Positions 35,806 through 43,723 of a stretch of 64,000 bases of DNA are shown here, in pieces. The position numbers and the translations under genes are program-made. This DNA comes from Streptomyces venezuelae (GTDB lineage: Bacteria; Actinomycetota; Actinomycetes; Streptomycetales; Streptomycetaceae): assembly GCF_008642375.1 (NCBI RefSeq), contig NZ_CP029194.1, positions 3,658,001 to 3,722,000 of the forward strand, read 5' to 3'. Under the pieces are notes generated by a model. The model saw only the letters and a program-made list of their open reading frames with translations. It was not told where the DNA came from and made no database searches. Numbering within the stretch: position 1 is the first letter of the stretch; each line of letters opens with the position of its first letter.

Positions 35806-38115
35806 TTGATCCACGTTCGTGTGCCCCGGCGACGCCTCGCGGGGGCCGTCACGGCCGTAGTCGCCGTCACCGCCACCGGGCTGGCCGCGCCGTCCGCCTC
35901 GGCCGCCCCGAACCCATCGCCGGCGTCCACCATGGTGAGCGCGGAGCAGGGGACGGAGCAGCAGGACGTCCTCACGATGCCGGTCGGCACAGTGGCCCAC
36001 AGCAGCGGTCCCACGGGTTTCCTGGCGTCCCACGGGTCGGGCTCGGCGATTTCCTACACCTGGACGCGGCACAAGGACGGCGTCCGGACGCAGCTGCCCG
36101 GACAGCTGTACGGGGGAATCGCCGGCACGGACATCGTCGTCCGGTCCTCGGGCACCGTCCGCACGCACGTCGACATGTCCACGGGCACCGAGCTGATGAC
36201 CTACGACGTCAGTACGCTCGACGGGACCTACGCCCCGAAGCTCTACCTGGGCACCGGGTTCGTCGCATCGACGAGCGCGGAGGAACAGCCGGAACCGTAC
36301 GTGTTCGGCCAGGACGCCCAGGGCCGGCTCGTCTCCCGCAAGCTGACCGGCCTGCCCACGGGCGCCACAAACCTGCGGTTCACTTCCGGCACGCCGGGCA
36401 CCTTCCTCATCAGCTACCTCACCCGGGCGAACGGTGTCGACCGCTACCGGCTCGCCGTCGCGGACACCGCTTCCGCGTCGGTCGTCGAGACGTACGAGAC
36501 CCTCAAGACGACCAACAACCCCTCCGTTCCGGCCGTGTCACCGACCCATGTGGCCTGGATCGAGCAGACGGACCCCACCCAAGTGACCCTCGCCGTCGTC
36601 CGGCGGGGCGCCACGGAGGTCGAGCGGACGCCACTGGGCGCGGTGTACTACCGCACGACCGTGCGGCTGATGGGTGACTGGGTCGTCGCGGGTGTGACCC
36701 ACGGCGGCATAGCCACCAGCGACACCCCCGACTACACGCTGACCGCCCGGCCGCTGAAGGGCGGGACGGCCGAGGGCGGTGGCGTGGTCGACCTCCTCGA
36801 CCACGTCACCTACACGACGCAGTCCCCCGACGGCAGCCTGATCGCCACTGGTGGCACACTCGAACACGGCGAGGGCCTCTACCGGATCGCCCTGGACCCG
36901 GCCACCGGCAAGCCCGCCGCGTCCCTCCTCGCGTCCACCGGTGTCCCCACAGCCTTCCTCCTCACGAAGGAGACCGCACCGAGCGGTGTGGTCGACCTCG
37001 ACCGCAACGGCGGCTCGCTGAAGGCGTCGTGGACGTTCAGCCGGCACAACGCGCTCGTCGGACTCGTCCTCACGCACACCGCGTCCGGCCTGCAGTGGAC
37101 CTCGTACCGGGCCTGGCAGTCCTCGACGGTTCCCTACACCTTCGACTGGAACGGCCTCTTCGACAGGGACGACCTCCCCGCGTACAACGGGGCCTACACC
37201 TGGACGATGACGGCATCGCCCGCCAACGGCATCGGCGACGACATCGTGCGGACCGGCGGCTTCACCTTGACCCGCACGCCGGAGCGGCACGACGTCAACG
37301 ACAACGGCAGCCCCGACCTGCTGGTCCGTAGCCAGACAGGCAAGCTGACCGCGTTCGACGGCGGGCACGTCCTGAACACCGCCGACACGTCCGCAGCCGA
37401 CGAGTACCAGCCGCGGGATCTCGGCACCGGCTGGAACACGTACGCCCTGATCACCGCCACCGGCGACATCGGCGGCACGAAGGCCGGCGACCTGGTCGGC
37501 CTGGACAAGACCGGTGCCCTCTGGCTCCACCAGGGCAACGGCAGGGGCCTCGCTCCCCGTACGCGAGTCGGCGGCGGCTGGCAGATCTACAACAAGCTCG
37601 CCGGCGGCTCCGACCTCACCGGCGACGGCCGGCCCGACCTCCTCGCCACCGACACTGCCGGCGTGCTGTGGCTCTACAAGGCGACGGGCAGTGCCACCGC
37701 ACCCTTCGCCAAGCGCGTGAAGGTCGGCGGCGGCTGGGGCGCCTACAGCGAGCTCACCGCCACCGGAGACATCGGCGGCGCCGCCACCGGAGACCTCGTC
37801 GCCCGCGACAGGGACGGCGGCCTCTGGCTCTACCTCGGCAAGGGCGACGGCACCTTCGCTCCCCGCACCAAGGTCGGTAACGGCTGGAACGCGTACACGA
37901 AGCTCATCGGTATCGGTGACACCGACGGCGACGGCCGGAACGACCTGGTCGCGTACGACGAGAAGAACGCTCCGGACACCCTTCTCCACGTGTACAAGGG
38001 CTCGGGCAACTGGAAGGCTCCCTTCGCGACCGGCCAGGCACTGCGCAACCACGGCATGTACTACTGGGGCGAGGACGGACGGGGGCTGGCCACGTCCGGG
38101 CACCACATCTACTGA
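35806..38115 (+). CDS. FG-GAP/VCBS-repeat exported protein (paralogue 4)
   Basis: 769 residues. A signal with PRRRLAGAVTAV is followed by TGFLASHG and WTRHKDG motifs, a middle beta region, YNGAYTWTMTASPANGIG and about five FG-GAP units. It starts with TTG 35806 and has GGGAGGA upstream. The upstream space (216 bp) holds a structured RNA. Its last bases overlap the stop of a decayed ATPase gene on the other strand. Confidence 0.85.
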   Translation: MIHVRVPRRRLAGAVTAVVAVTATGLAAPSASAAPNPSPASTMVSAEQGTEQQDVLTMPVGTVAHSSGPTGFLASHGSGSAISYTWTRHKDGVRTQLPGQLYGGIAGTDIVVRSSGTVRTHVDMSTGTELMTYDVSTLDGTYAPKLYLGTGFVASTSAEEQPEPYVFGQDAQGRLVSRKLTGLPTGATNLRFTSGTPGTFLISYLTRANGVDRYRLAVADTASASVVETYETLKTTNNPSVPAVSPTHVAWIEQTDPTQVTLAVVRRGATEVERTPLGAVYYRTTVRLMGDWVVAGVTHGGIATSDTPDYTLTARPLKGGTAEGGGVVDLLDHVTYTTQSPDGSLIATGGTLEHGEGLYRIALDPATGKPAASLLASTGVPTAFLLTKETAPSGVVDLDRNGGSLKASWTFSRHNALVGLVLTHTASGLQWTSYRAWQSSTVPYTFDWNGLFDRDDLPAYNGAYTWTMTASPANGIGDDIVRTGGFTLTRTPERHDVNDNGSPDLLVRSQTGKLTAFDGGHVLNTADTSAADEYQPRDLGTGWNTYALITATGDIGGTKAGDLVGLDKTGALWLHQGNGRGLAPRTRVGGGWQIYNKLAGGSDLTGDGRPDLLATDTAGVLWLYKATGSATAPFAKRVKVGGGWGAYSELTATGDIGGAATGDLVARDRDGGLWLYLGKGDGTFAPRTKVGNGWNAYTKLIGIGDTDGDGRNDLVAYDEKNAPDTLLHVYKGSGNWKAPFATGQALRNHGMYYWGEDGRGLATSGHHIY

Positions 38116-38512
38116 CGGCTGCTGCTGTGACTTTGCGCCGTCAGCGGGACGGTCGCCCAGACCGTCTTGCCGACGGACCGGTCCTTCACACCCCAGGTGG
38201 TGGCGAGGGCGGCTACGAGCAGGAGCCCGTAGCCGCCCTCCTCAGGGTCCTCGACGCGTGACGGGCGGCGCTCGCCGCGCGCGTCGGAGAGCTCAATCCG
38301 TACGTGGTCGCCGTCCAGCCCATCCGCACCTCGAAGTCCCTCCCCGGCACCCGGCCGTGCACGGCGGTGTTGCTCGCGATCGCCGCGACGACCAGCTCGG
38401 CCGCCTCGGCGGCGGAGCCGGGCACGCCCCACTCGTGGAGCTGCTGCACGGCGAGTAGCCGGGCGAGGCGTGCGCCCCGGCGCGTGGCCGAGAGCCGGAG
38501 CGTGAACTCACC
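38109..38512 (-). pseudogene. Frameshifted ATP-binding (anti-sigma/HATPase-like) regulator
   Basis: The N-terminal part reads EFTLRLSATRRGARLARLL, then HEWGVPGSAAEAAELVV, up to FEVRMGWTATT. The rest, VRIELSDARGERRP to GGYGLLLVAALATTWGV and GKTVWATVPL, lies in another frame. Inserting one base near 38303 joins the two into the usual Streptomyces RsbW-like ATPase of WhiJ-type cassettes. No start codon is visible in the N-terminal frame. The gene is broken by a 1-bp deletion and a lost 5' end. Confidence 0.75.
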
Positions 38513-38514
38513 GG

Positions 38515-38805
38515 AACGCGGACCTGAGCCAGGCGGAACTGGCGGACATCGCCCATTGCAGCGAGGACCTGGTGTCCTCGATCGAACGGGGAGTACCGAT
38601 TCCCCAGCCGGACTTCCTGCTGCGGGCGGATCCGGTGCTGGGCGCCGGGGGCGTGTTGATCGCTGCGGTGGACGACGTACGGGAGGCGCTGGCGAAGGCG
38701 CGGGTGCGGCACGCGGATTGGTTCCGGAGCTTCACGAAGGAGGAAGCGGAGGCGGTCGCCAACCACTGCTACGAAGTACAGGCGGTTCCAGGCCTCCTCC
38801 AGACG
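38515..38805 (+). pseudogene. Truncated XRE-family (WhiJ/Scr1-type) regulator
   Basis: Starts abruptly inside the HTH (NADLSQAELADIAHCSEDL) with an in-frame TGA just upstream, so about 30 N-terminal residues are missing. It continues through IERGVPIPQPDFLLRADPVLG and REALAKARVRHADWF to VQAVPGLLQT, where it is cut off and joined out of frame to a DUF397 tail. In intact relatives about 130 or more residues follow this point. Confidence 0.75.
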
Positions 38806-38945
38806 ACGCCTCGGGCGGCGAGTGCATCGAAGTCGCCGCGCACCCCACCATCATCCACGTCCGCGACTCCAAGGACCCCGAGGGCCCCCAGCCGGCCGTC
38901 GCTCCCGCCAGCTGGGCGTCGTTCGTGGCGTACGCGACCGTCTGA
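38803..38945 (+). pseudogene. DUF397 C-terminal fragment
   Basis: DDASGGECIEVA then HPTIIHVRDSKDPEGP and WASFVAYA is the C-terminal two-thirds of a DUF397 protein, the usual partner of WhiJ-type regulators. Its start and N-terminus were lost in the deletion that fused it to the XRE fragment near 38803. Confidence 0.75.
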
Positions 38946-38959
38946 CCCGTCGGACGTGC

Positions 38960-39376
38960 TCAGAACGCGAAGACGGGCGTCGTCCTCGCGTTCAGCTCGC
39001 ACGCGTTGCCGAACTCCTTCTCCCAGGAGACGGGGACCTCGTTGTACGTGCCCTCCGCCTTCGCCGTGACCGGGTCGTACTCGGTGGTGCAGATCGCGTC
39101 CGGGTCGCCCTTCAGCTTGTCGAAGTCGCCGCCGGCGTCGTGGAGGGCGTCGCAGGCCAGGGCCGCGTCCGGGTGGTTCCCGCCGGTCGGGCGGCAGCCG
39201 AGGAACACGTCCTTCGCGACACCGGCCGAGTCGGTGACCGTCAGGTGCAGGCGGGTGGGCGGCTTCGGCGCCGTGGCGGTGGAGTCCCCCGGTCCGGGGG
39301 CTGCGGTCGCGGTGCCGGTGAGCGCCAGGCCGACGAGTGTGGCGGCGGCGAGGGGGTGGGCGAGGGTTCTCTTCAT
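38960..39376 (-). CDS. Subtilisin-inhibitor-like (SSI, I16) secreted protein
   Basis: Secreted serine-protease inhibitor, 138 residues with a signal peptide (cleavage near ATA/AP). The four family cysteines are present (C61-C75, C96-C126). The reactive loop reads CTTEYDP, which puts T98 at P1 and E99 at P1'; SSI itself has Met-Val and most relatives have Lys or Arg at P1. ATG 39376 has GGAGG 8 nt upstream. The specificity is probably altered. Confidence 0.9.
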   Translation of the reverse strand: MKRTLAHPLAAATLVGLALTGTATAAPGPGDSTATAPKPPTRLHLTVTDSAGVAKDVFLGCRPTGGNHPDAALACDALHDAGGDFDKLKGDPDAICTTEYDPVTAKAEGTYNEVPVSWEKEFGNACELNARTTPVFAF

Positions 39377-39504
39377 ACCTAGGACCTCCCCCTTGCCTCT
39401 GGCACATGCCTCCTCTCCGGCGACGACGGCACTCTGATGGACGCAGCCACCGCATCCCCCGGCGTGATCTCTTACGCTGCGATCTTCAAGCAATCATGAG
39501 GAGC

Positions 39505-39532
39505 GGGCGGGGTGTTGTGTGACACCCCGCCC
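39505..39532 (+). promoter_or_regulatory. Leader hairpin before the FG-GAP pseudogene
   Basis: 11-bp perfect stem GGGCGGGGTGT/ACACCCCGCCC with a 6-nt loop. It is followed by TTTCCTGGGGGGA and the start codon, the same order as in paralogues 1 and 3. Confidence 0.6.
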
Positions 39533-39554
39533 GTTTCCTGGGGGGATACGCACC

Positions 39555-40563
39555 ATGAATCACGCGCACCTACGCGGCCGCCGGCTCGCCGTGGCCGTCA
39601 CCGCCGTGCTCGCCGTCACCTTCGTCGGCGGGACGCTCGTCACCGCGCCGGCCGCCGAGGCGACCGTGACGGCTCCGGCGGCTCCGGCCGCGGCGAATGC
39701 GACCGTCCCGCTTCCGGCCGGCGAGAAGCTCGTCAGCTCCGGTAACACCGGGTTCTCACCTCGAAGGACGACGGCGCGGGTGGGACCGCGCTGACGTGGA
39801 CGAGGTTCGGCTCACCTGGGACGGGCTGATCGACGGGGCCAGTGCCCCGAACGGCGCCTACTCGTGGCAGGTGACCCTGACGCCGACCAACGGCATCGGG
39901 TTCCCGGGATACGCGAACGGCTCGCTCAAGGTGGTCCGGAAGGCCAACCCGCACGACTACACCGACAACGGCTCGCCCGACCTGCTCGCGCGGGACACGG
40001 CCGGGGTGCTGTGGACCTACCTCAGCAAGGGCGACGGCACCTTCGGGACGCGGACCAAGGTCGGCCCCGGCTGGGGCATCTACAACAAGCTCGCGGCCGG
40101 TTCGGACCTCACGGGCGACGGCAGGGACGATCTCGTCGCCACCGACGCCTCCGGTCTGCTGTGGCTGTACAAGGGCGCGGGAAGCGCCATGGCGCCCTAC
40201 GCGGCCCGGGTGAAGGTCGGGTCCGGCTGGGGTGTCTACAACCAGCTGACGGCCGTCGGGAACATCGCCGGCGGTGTCGCCGGCGACCTCCTCGCGCGGG
40301 ACACCGCCGGGGTGCTGTGGCTGTACCTCGGGAAGGGCGACGGTACGTTCGCGGCCCGGACCAGGATCGGTACGGGCTGGGGCGGTTACAGCCAGCTGGT
40401 GGGCGTCGGCGACGCCGACAACGACGGCCGGTCCGACCTCGTCGCGTACGGGTCGGCGGGGACGCACGTCTTCCTGGGGACCGGGGCGTGGGCCACGCCG
40501 TTCACGAAGACGGCGACCTCGCTGTACGCGGGCGAGGGGACCAAGTTCACGTCGGTGTCGTGA
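39555..40563 (+). pseudogene. FG-GAP/VCBS-repeat exported protein (paralogue 5, broken)
   Basis: Intact signal peptide (HLRGRRLAVAVTAVLAVT) and start ATG 39555 up to SSGNTGF. There one C is missing (TTC-TCACC for TTC-CTCACC, about 39755), which throws the frame off. In the restored frame LTSKDDGAGGTALTWTRFG follows. At about 39815-39822 the sequence jumps to RLTWDGLIDGASAPNGAYSW, the end of the Ig-like segment, so roughly 400 codons of the middle are gone. The 3' part still codes about five regular FG-GAP units to 40563. Confidence 0.8.
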
Positions 40564-40620
40564 CCGATCCCGGCCCGGCCCCGGCGTCACGCCTCGGACG
40601 GCTCCTCGTAGCATCCGGGC

Positions 40621-41247
40621 GTGACCTCCACCGGCAGCTTCGTACTCTTCGACGTCGACGGCACCCTCATGGACGCCGTCGCCGACCAGCGCCGCATGTG
40701 GCACGAGTGGGCCGCTCGGTACGGGCTCGACGGGGACGAGGTCCACGCCGTGGCCCTGCGGACGCGGCCCGTCGAGACCTTCGCGGCCGTCGCCCCGGGG
40801 CACGATCCGGACGAGTGCCTCGCCCTGCTGCACGCGCTGGAGGACGAGGACGTCCGTACGGGCACGTACGCGGCCTTCGACGGGGCCGCCGAGCTGCTCG
40901 GCGGGCTTCCCGCGGACCGGTGGGCGCTCGTCACGTCGAACTACGAGCACCGGGTGCGGGGCCGGTTCGAGCGGACCGGGCTGCCGCTGCCGGGGCTGAT
41001 CGTGGACGCGGCCTCGGTGGCCGAGGGGAAGCCGTCCCCCGTCCCGTACCTTCTCGCGGCCGAGAAGCTGGGCGCGGACCCGACGGACTGCCTGGTCATC
41101 GAGGACGCGCCGTCCGGGGTCCGCTCCGGGCTCGCCGCCGGGATGACGGTCTGGTCGGTCAACGGCCCCGCTCCCGTGGACGGCGCCCACCGTCACTTCC
41201 CGACGCTGGCCGACGCGGCTCCGCACATCCTGGCGACGCTGGTGTAG
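40621..41247 (+). CDS. HAD-superfamily hydrolase
   Basis: 208-residue phosphatase or phosphoglucomutase-like HAD protein with all four motifs: D11-x-D13 in FDVDGTL, a Thr/Ser in VTSN, a Lys in EGKPSP, and IEDAPSG. An alpha-helical cap sits between motifs I and II. Substrate unknown. GTG start at 40621. Confidence 0.88.
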   Translation: MTSTGSFVLFDVDGTLMDAVADQRRMWHEWAARYGLDGDEVHAVALRTRPVETFAAVAPGHDPDECLALLHALEDEDVRTGTYAAFDGAAELLGGLPADRWALVTSNYEHRVRGRFERTGLPLPGLIVDAASVAEGKPSPVPYLLAAEKLGADPTDCLVIEDAPSGVRSGLAAGMTVWSVNGPAPVDGAHRHFPTLADAAPHILATLV

Positions 41248-41256
41248 CGCGTAAGC

Positions 41257-41272
41257 GTCCGCACGGGCGGAC
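41257..41272 (+). terminator. Short hairpin after the HAD gene
   Basis: 6-bp stem GTCCGC/GCGGAC with a 4-nt loop, 10 bp after the stop; a weak terminator candidate. Confidence 0.4.
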
Positions 41273-41291
41273 CTGTGAGGCGGGTCACAGG
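41272..41291. promoter_or_regulatory. Candidate Crp-type site before the DUF3995/sigma operon
   Basis: CCTGTGAGGCGGGTCACAGG has perfect 7-bp arms and fits GTG-N6-GNCAC. It lies about 75 bp upstream of the DUF3995 start, directly before another palindrome, GGAACGTTCC (41291-41300). Confidence 0.45.
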
Positions 41292-41363
41292 GAACGTTCC
41301 GGCGCTTCGGCTCCTCCTTCGGGTGTCGGCGCCCGACGCCGGCCTCGACTCGGAGGGGGACCC

Positions 41364-41801
41364 GTGGCGGTCATCGACATCCAGCGGCCTCGTACGGCCA
41401 CCGGCGCGCATGCCGTCTCGGCGCTGCTCGCCGTCCTCGCCCTGGTGCACGTCTACTGGGCCACCGGCCTGACGTGGCCGGCCCACGACGAGCGGGGGCT
41501 CTCGCTCGCCGTCCTCGGCGGTGTCGTCTCCTTCGGACCGCCCGTCGTGCTGCCGCTCGCCGCACTGGAGGGCGTCGCCGCCCTGGCCGTGTCCGCCCGG
41601 GCGCGTCGTCGGGGCGGCAGGACGGCGCGGCTGGTCACGGCGGCCGTCGCCGCCGGGATGCTGCTGCGCGCGGCGGCCGGGCTGGTGTGGATCGTGGCCG
41701 GCCGCGACGGGTCCGGTGCGGTGTTCCCGTGGCTGAACGCCTTCCTCTACACGCCCCTGTGCCTGGTGTGCGGATGGGCGGCGCTGCGTGCCGCCCGCTG
41801 A
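41364..41801 (+). CDS. DUF3995 membrane protein
   Basis: 145-residue integral membrane protein with four predicted helices and the DUF3995 N-terminal motif LVHVYWATGLTWP. Function unknown. GTG 41364 has GGAGGGGG upstream. The next gene overlaps its end by 14 bp, so the three genes to 42770 form an operon. Confidence 0.8.
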   Translation: MAVIDIQRPRTATGAHAVSALLAVLALVHVYWATGLTWPAHDERGLSLAVLGGVVSFGPPVVLPLAALEGVAALAVSARARRRGGRTARLVTAAVAAGMLLRAAAGLVWIVAGRDGSGAVFPWLNAFLYTPLCLVCGWAALRAAR

Positions 41802-42336
41802 TCACGCCGGCCGGGGTGCCGGCCGGAGCGTCGACCTGGGCATTGACCGGGGCGTCGCGCTCGCCCGGGCCGCCCGGCGCGGTGACACGCTGGCCCTGCA
41901 CGACCTGCTCGACCATCTCACCCCGTACATCGCCCGGATCTGCCGTCCCATCGCGCTGGACGACGGCCCGGACGCCACGCAGGAGGCGCTGGTCGCCGTG
42001 TTCACGTCGCTGAGGTCGCTGCGGGACCCGGAGGCGCTGTACGGGTGGGTCCGGGGGATCTCCGTACGCGAGGCGGTACGGGTGGCCAAGCGGGCGGCGC
42101 GGGCGCGGCCGGCCGAGCTGGCCGACGTACCGGAGCGGGGTGATCCGCAGCTGGCCGCCGACATCGACGACGTGCTCTCGCGGCTGTCTCCGCAGCATCG
42201 CGCGGTGCTCGTCCTGCGCGATGTCGAAGGGCTGGACGAGGAGTCCGCGGCGGCCGTGCTCGGCGTTCCGGCCGGCACCGCGAAGTCGCGGCTGCACCGG
42301 GCCCGGCAGAGTTTCCGAAAGGCGTGGAGCGGATGA
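41788..42336 (+). CDS. ECF-type RNA polymerase sigma factor
   Basis: 182 residues. Sigma region 2 runs from about LHDLLDHLTPYIARIC to the -10-recognising AVRVAKR helix. Region 4 is the LSPQHRAVLVLRDVEGLDEE helix and a HTH ending GTAKSRLHRAR. No anti-sigma factor with a recognisable zinc motif is adjacent; an SRPBCC protein is coupled downstream instead. The start is GTG 41788, but later starts are possible since it overlaps DUF3995. Confidence 0.85.
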   Translation: MPPADHAGRGAGRSVDLGIDRGVALARAARRGDTLALHDLLDHLTPYIARICRPIALDDGPDATQEALVAVFTSLRSLRDPEALYGWVRGISVREAVRVAKRAARARPAELADVPERGDPQLAADIDDVLSRLSPQHRAVLVLRDVEGLDEESAAAVLGVPAGTAKSRLHRARQSFRKAWSG

Positions 42337-42770
42337 CACCGAGCAATGTGGGGCGGCTGCGCGTCATGGGGGCCGCGATCCGGGGGGCGTACGTCGTCGA
42401 GGGGGTGCTGCCTTCGTCGTTCGACGAGGTGTGGGGCGTGATGGGGGATCTCGAAGGGGGCTTCGGGGACTTCCAGCCGGACATGCGGTCCGTGCGGGTC
42501 CTCCGTGTCGACGGCGACCGCGTCGAGGCCCTGGCCCGCAGCCGGTACGGGCTGCGCGCTCACTTCCACGGCGTTCTGCGCCCCGGCTGGGGCTGGCTGC
42601 AGAGCCGGTTCCTGGTCGTCGGGATGGCTGCCGACGCGACGGACGACGGCCGGACGAGGGTGGCGCTCACGGGAGGCGTACGCCTGCCGGGAAGGCCCGC
42701 CCTCGTCCCGGTCGGGGCGCGCGGGGAGCTCGAACGGGCCATGAGGCGGCTCGGTGAGCGCGTGCCCTAG
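42333..42770 (+). CDS. SRPBCC (START-like) domain protein
   Basis: 145 residues with the SRPBCC pattern (GVLPSSFDEVWGVMGD, then alternating strands and a final long helix). Such domains bind hydrophobic ligands. ATG 42333 overlaps the sigma-factor stop (ATGA), so the two are made in fixed ratio. A regulatory role toward the sigma factor is inference. Confidence 0.7.
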   Translation: MTPSNVGRLRVMGAAIRGAYVVEGVLPSSFDEVWGVMGDLEGGFGDFQPDMRSVRVLRVDGDRVEALARSRYGLRAHFHGVLRPGWGWLQSRFLVVGMAADATDDGRTRVALTGGVRLPGRPALVPVGARGELERAMRRLGERVP

Positions 42771-42791
42771 AGGTGGGGTCCTGCCGCTCGC

Positions 42792-43661
42792 TCACCGGCC
42801 CGTCTCGCGGGCGGTGGTGGCGATCTCGCGGGCTGCGTCGGCCACCGCGCGGAAGTCCTTGCGCAGGATCTTGGAGTGGTTGCTGGGGACCTTGGCGCTG
42901 AGCTGGACGTGGGGGTTGCGGGCGCTCACCGGGGTGAGGTTGCCTCGGATCTTCTCCATCAGCTTCGGGTCGCCGCCGAGGTTGCCGCCGGTGGCGAGGA
43001 CGTACTTGGTCGGGACGGTGAGGCGGTCGAAGACCGGGTCGAGGGCGGCGGGTGCGCAGAGCTCGTTGACCTCGATGTTGATCTCGGCGTGCTGCTCGGC
43101 GCTCATGCGCGCCGCCATGCCGAGCCGGCGGGCCACCGGGAACAGCGGGCTCAGGCGGCGGAACAGCTTGCGGACCTGCACCTTGGTGGCTTCGTCGAGC
43201 CACGAGTGCGGCAGGGCGCCGTCCACGGACACGACACCGAGGACGCGGTCGGGGTTCCGTGCGGCCCAGTGCACGGCGAGCATCGCGCCGTACGACCAGC
43301 CGACCAGGATCGGGCGCTCGACGCCGCGGGCGGTGAGGACGGCGTCGAGGTCGCGCAGGCACGCCTCGAAGGAGTAGTCGGCGGAGAGCGCCGACTTGCC
43401 GCGGGCGCGCTCGTCGTAGGTGATGTGCCGGTAGTCGCCGCCGAGTTCGTCGATCACGCGCCGCCAGTGCTTCTGGTCGGCGTAGGAGCCGTTGAGGTAG
43501 ACGACCGGGCGGCCGGAGCCGCCGGTGTCGGTCACGGCGAGGGCGGTGTCCTCGACGGAGATCGTGCCGGTCCAGGGGGCGGGGGCCATGGGGTGCCTGC
43601 TTTCGGTGGTGTCGGCGGTGTTCGAGGTGGAGGGGGCGGCGGTGGGGGCGGTGACGGTCAC
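42792..43661 (-). CDS. Alpha/beta hydrolase
   Basis: Up to 289 residues. The nucleophile elbow GWSYG has S123, the oxyanion side is YLNGSYADQ, and the His is in SNHSKIL near the C-terminus. Esterase- or lipase-like; substrate unknown. GTG 43661 gives 289 residues with a Thr/Ala-rich lead; ATG 43589 (MAPAPWTG) gives 265. Both starts have the same upstream 14-mer, see findings. It is in line with DUF4097, 62 bp downstream. Confidence 0.85.
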   Translation of the reverse strand: MTVTAPTAAPSTSNTADTTESRHPMAPAPWTGTISVEDTALAVTDTGGSGRPVVYLNGSYADQKHWRRVIDELGGDYRHITYDERARGKSALSADYSFEACLRDLDAVLTARGVERPILVGWSYGAMLAVHWAARNPDRVLGVVSVDGALPHSWLDEATKVQVRKLFRRLSPLFPVARRLGMAARMSAEQHAEINIEVNELCAPAALDPVFDRLTVPTKYVLATGGNLGGDPKLMEKIRGNLTPVSARNPHVQLSAKVPSNHSKILRKDFRAVADAAREIATTARETGR

Positions 43662-43723
43662 GTTGTGCCTGCTTTCGGGGTGTCGATGGAGGGGGAGGGA
43701 GGAGGGGAGAGGGGAGAAGGGGT

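Noticed and set aside
27873..38115. Recurring short DNA similarities that could suggest a CRISPR array or transposon repeats
   Set aside because: They are coding repeats (FG-GAP units) in frame inside the paralogues. No regular spacers, transposase or flanking repeats.
38304..39069. Apparent full-length frames across the XRE and DUF397 region
   Set aside because: Known family residues switch frames within them, so they are frames through pseudogenes, not real genes.
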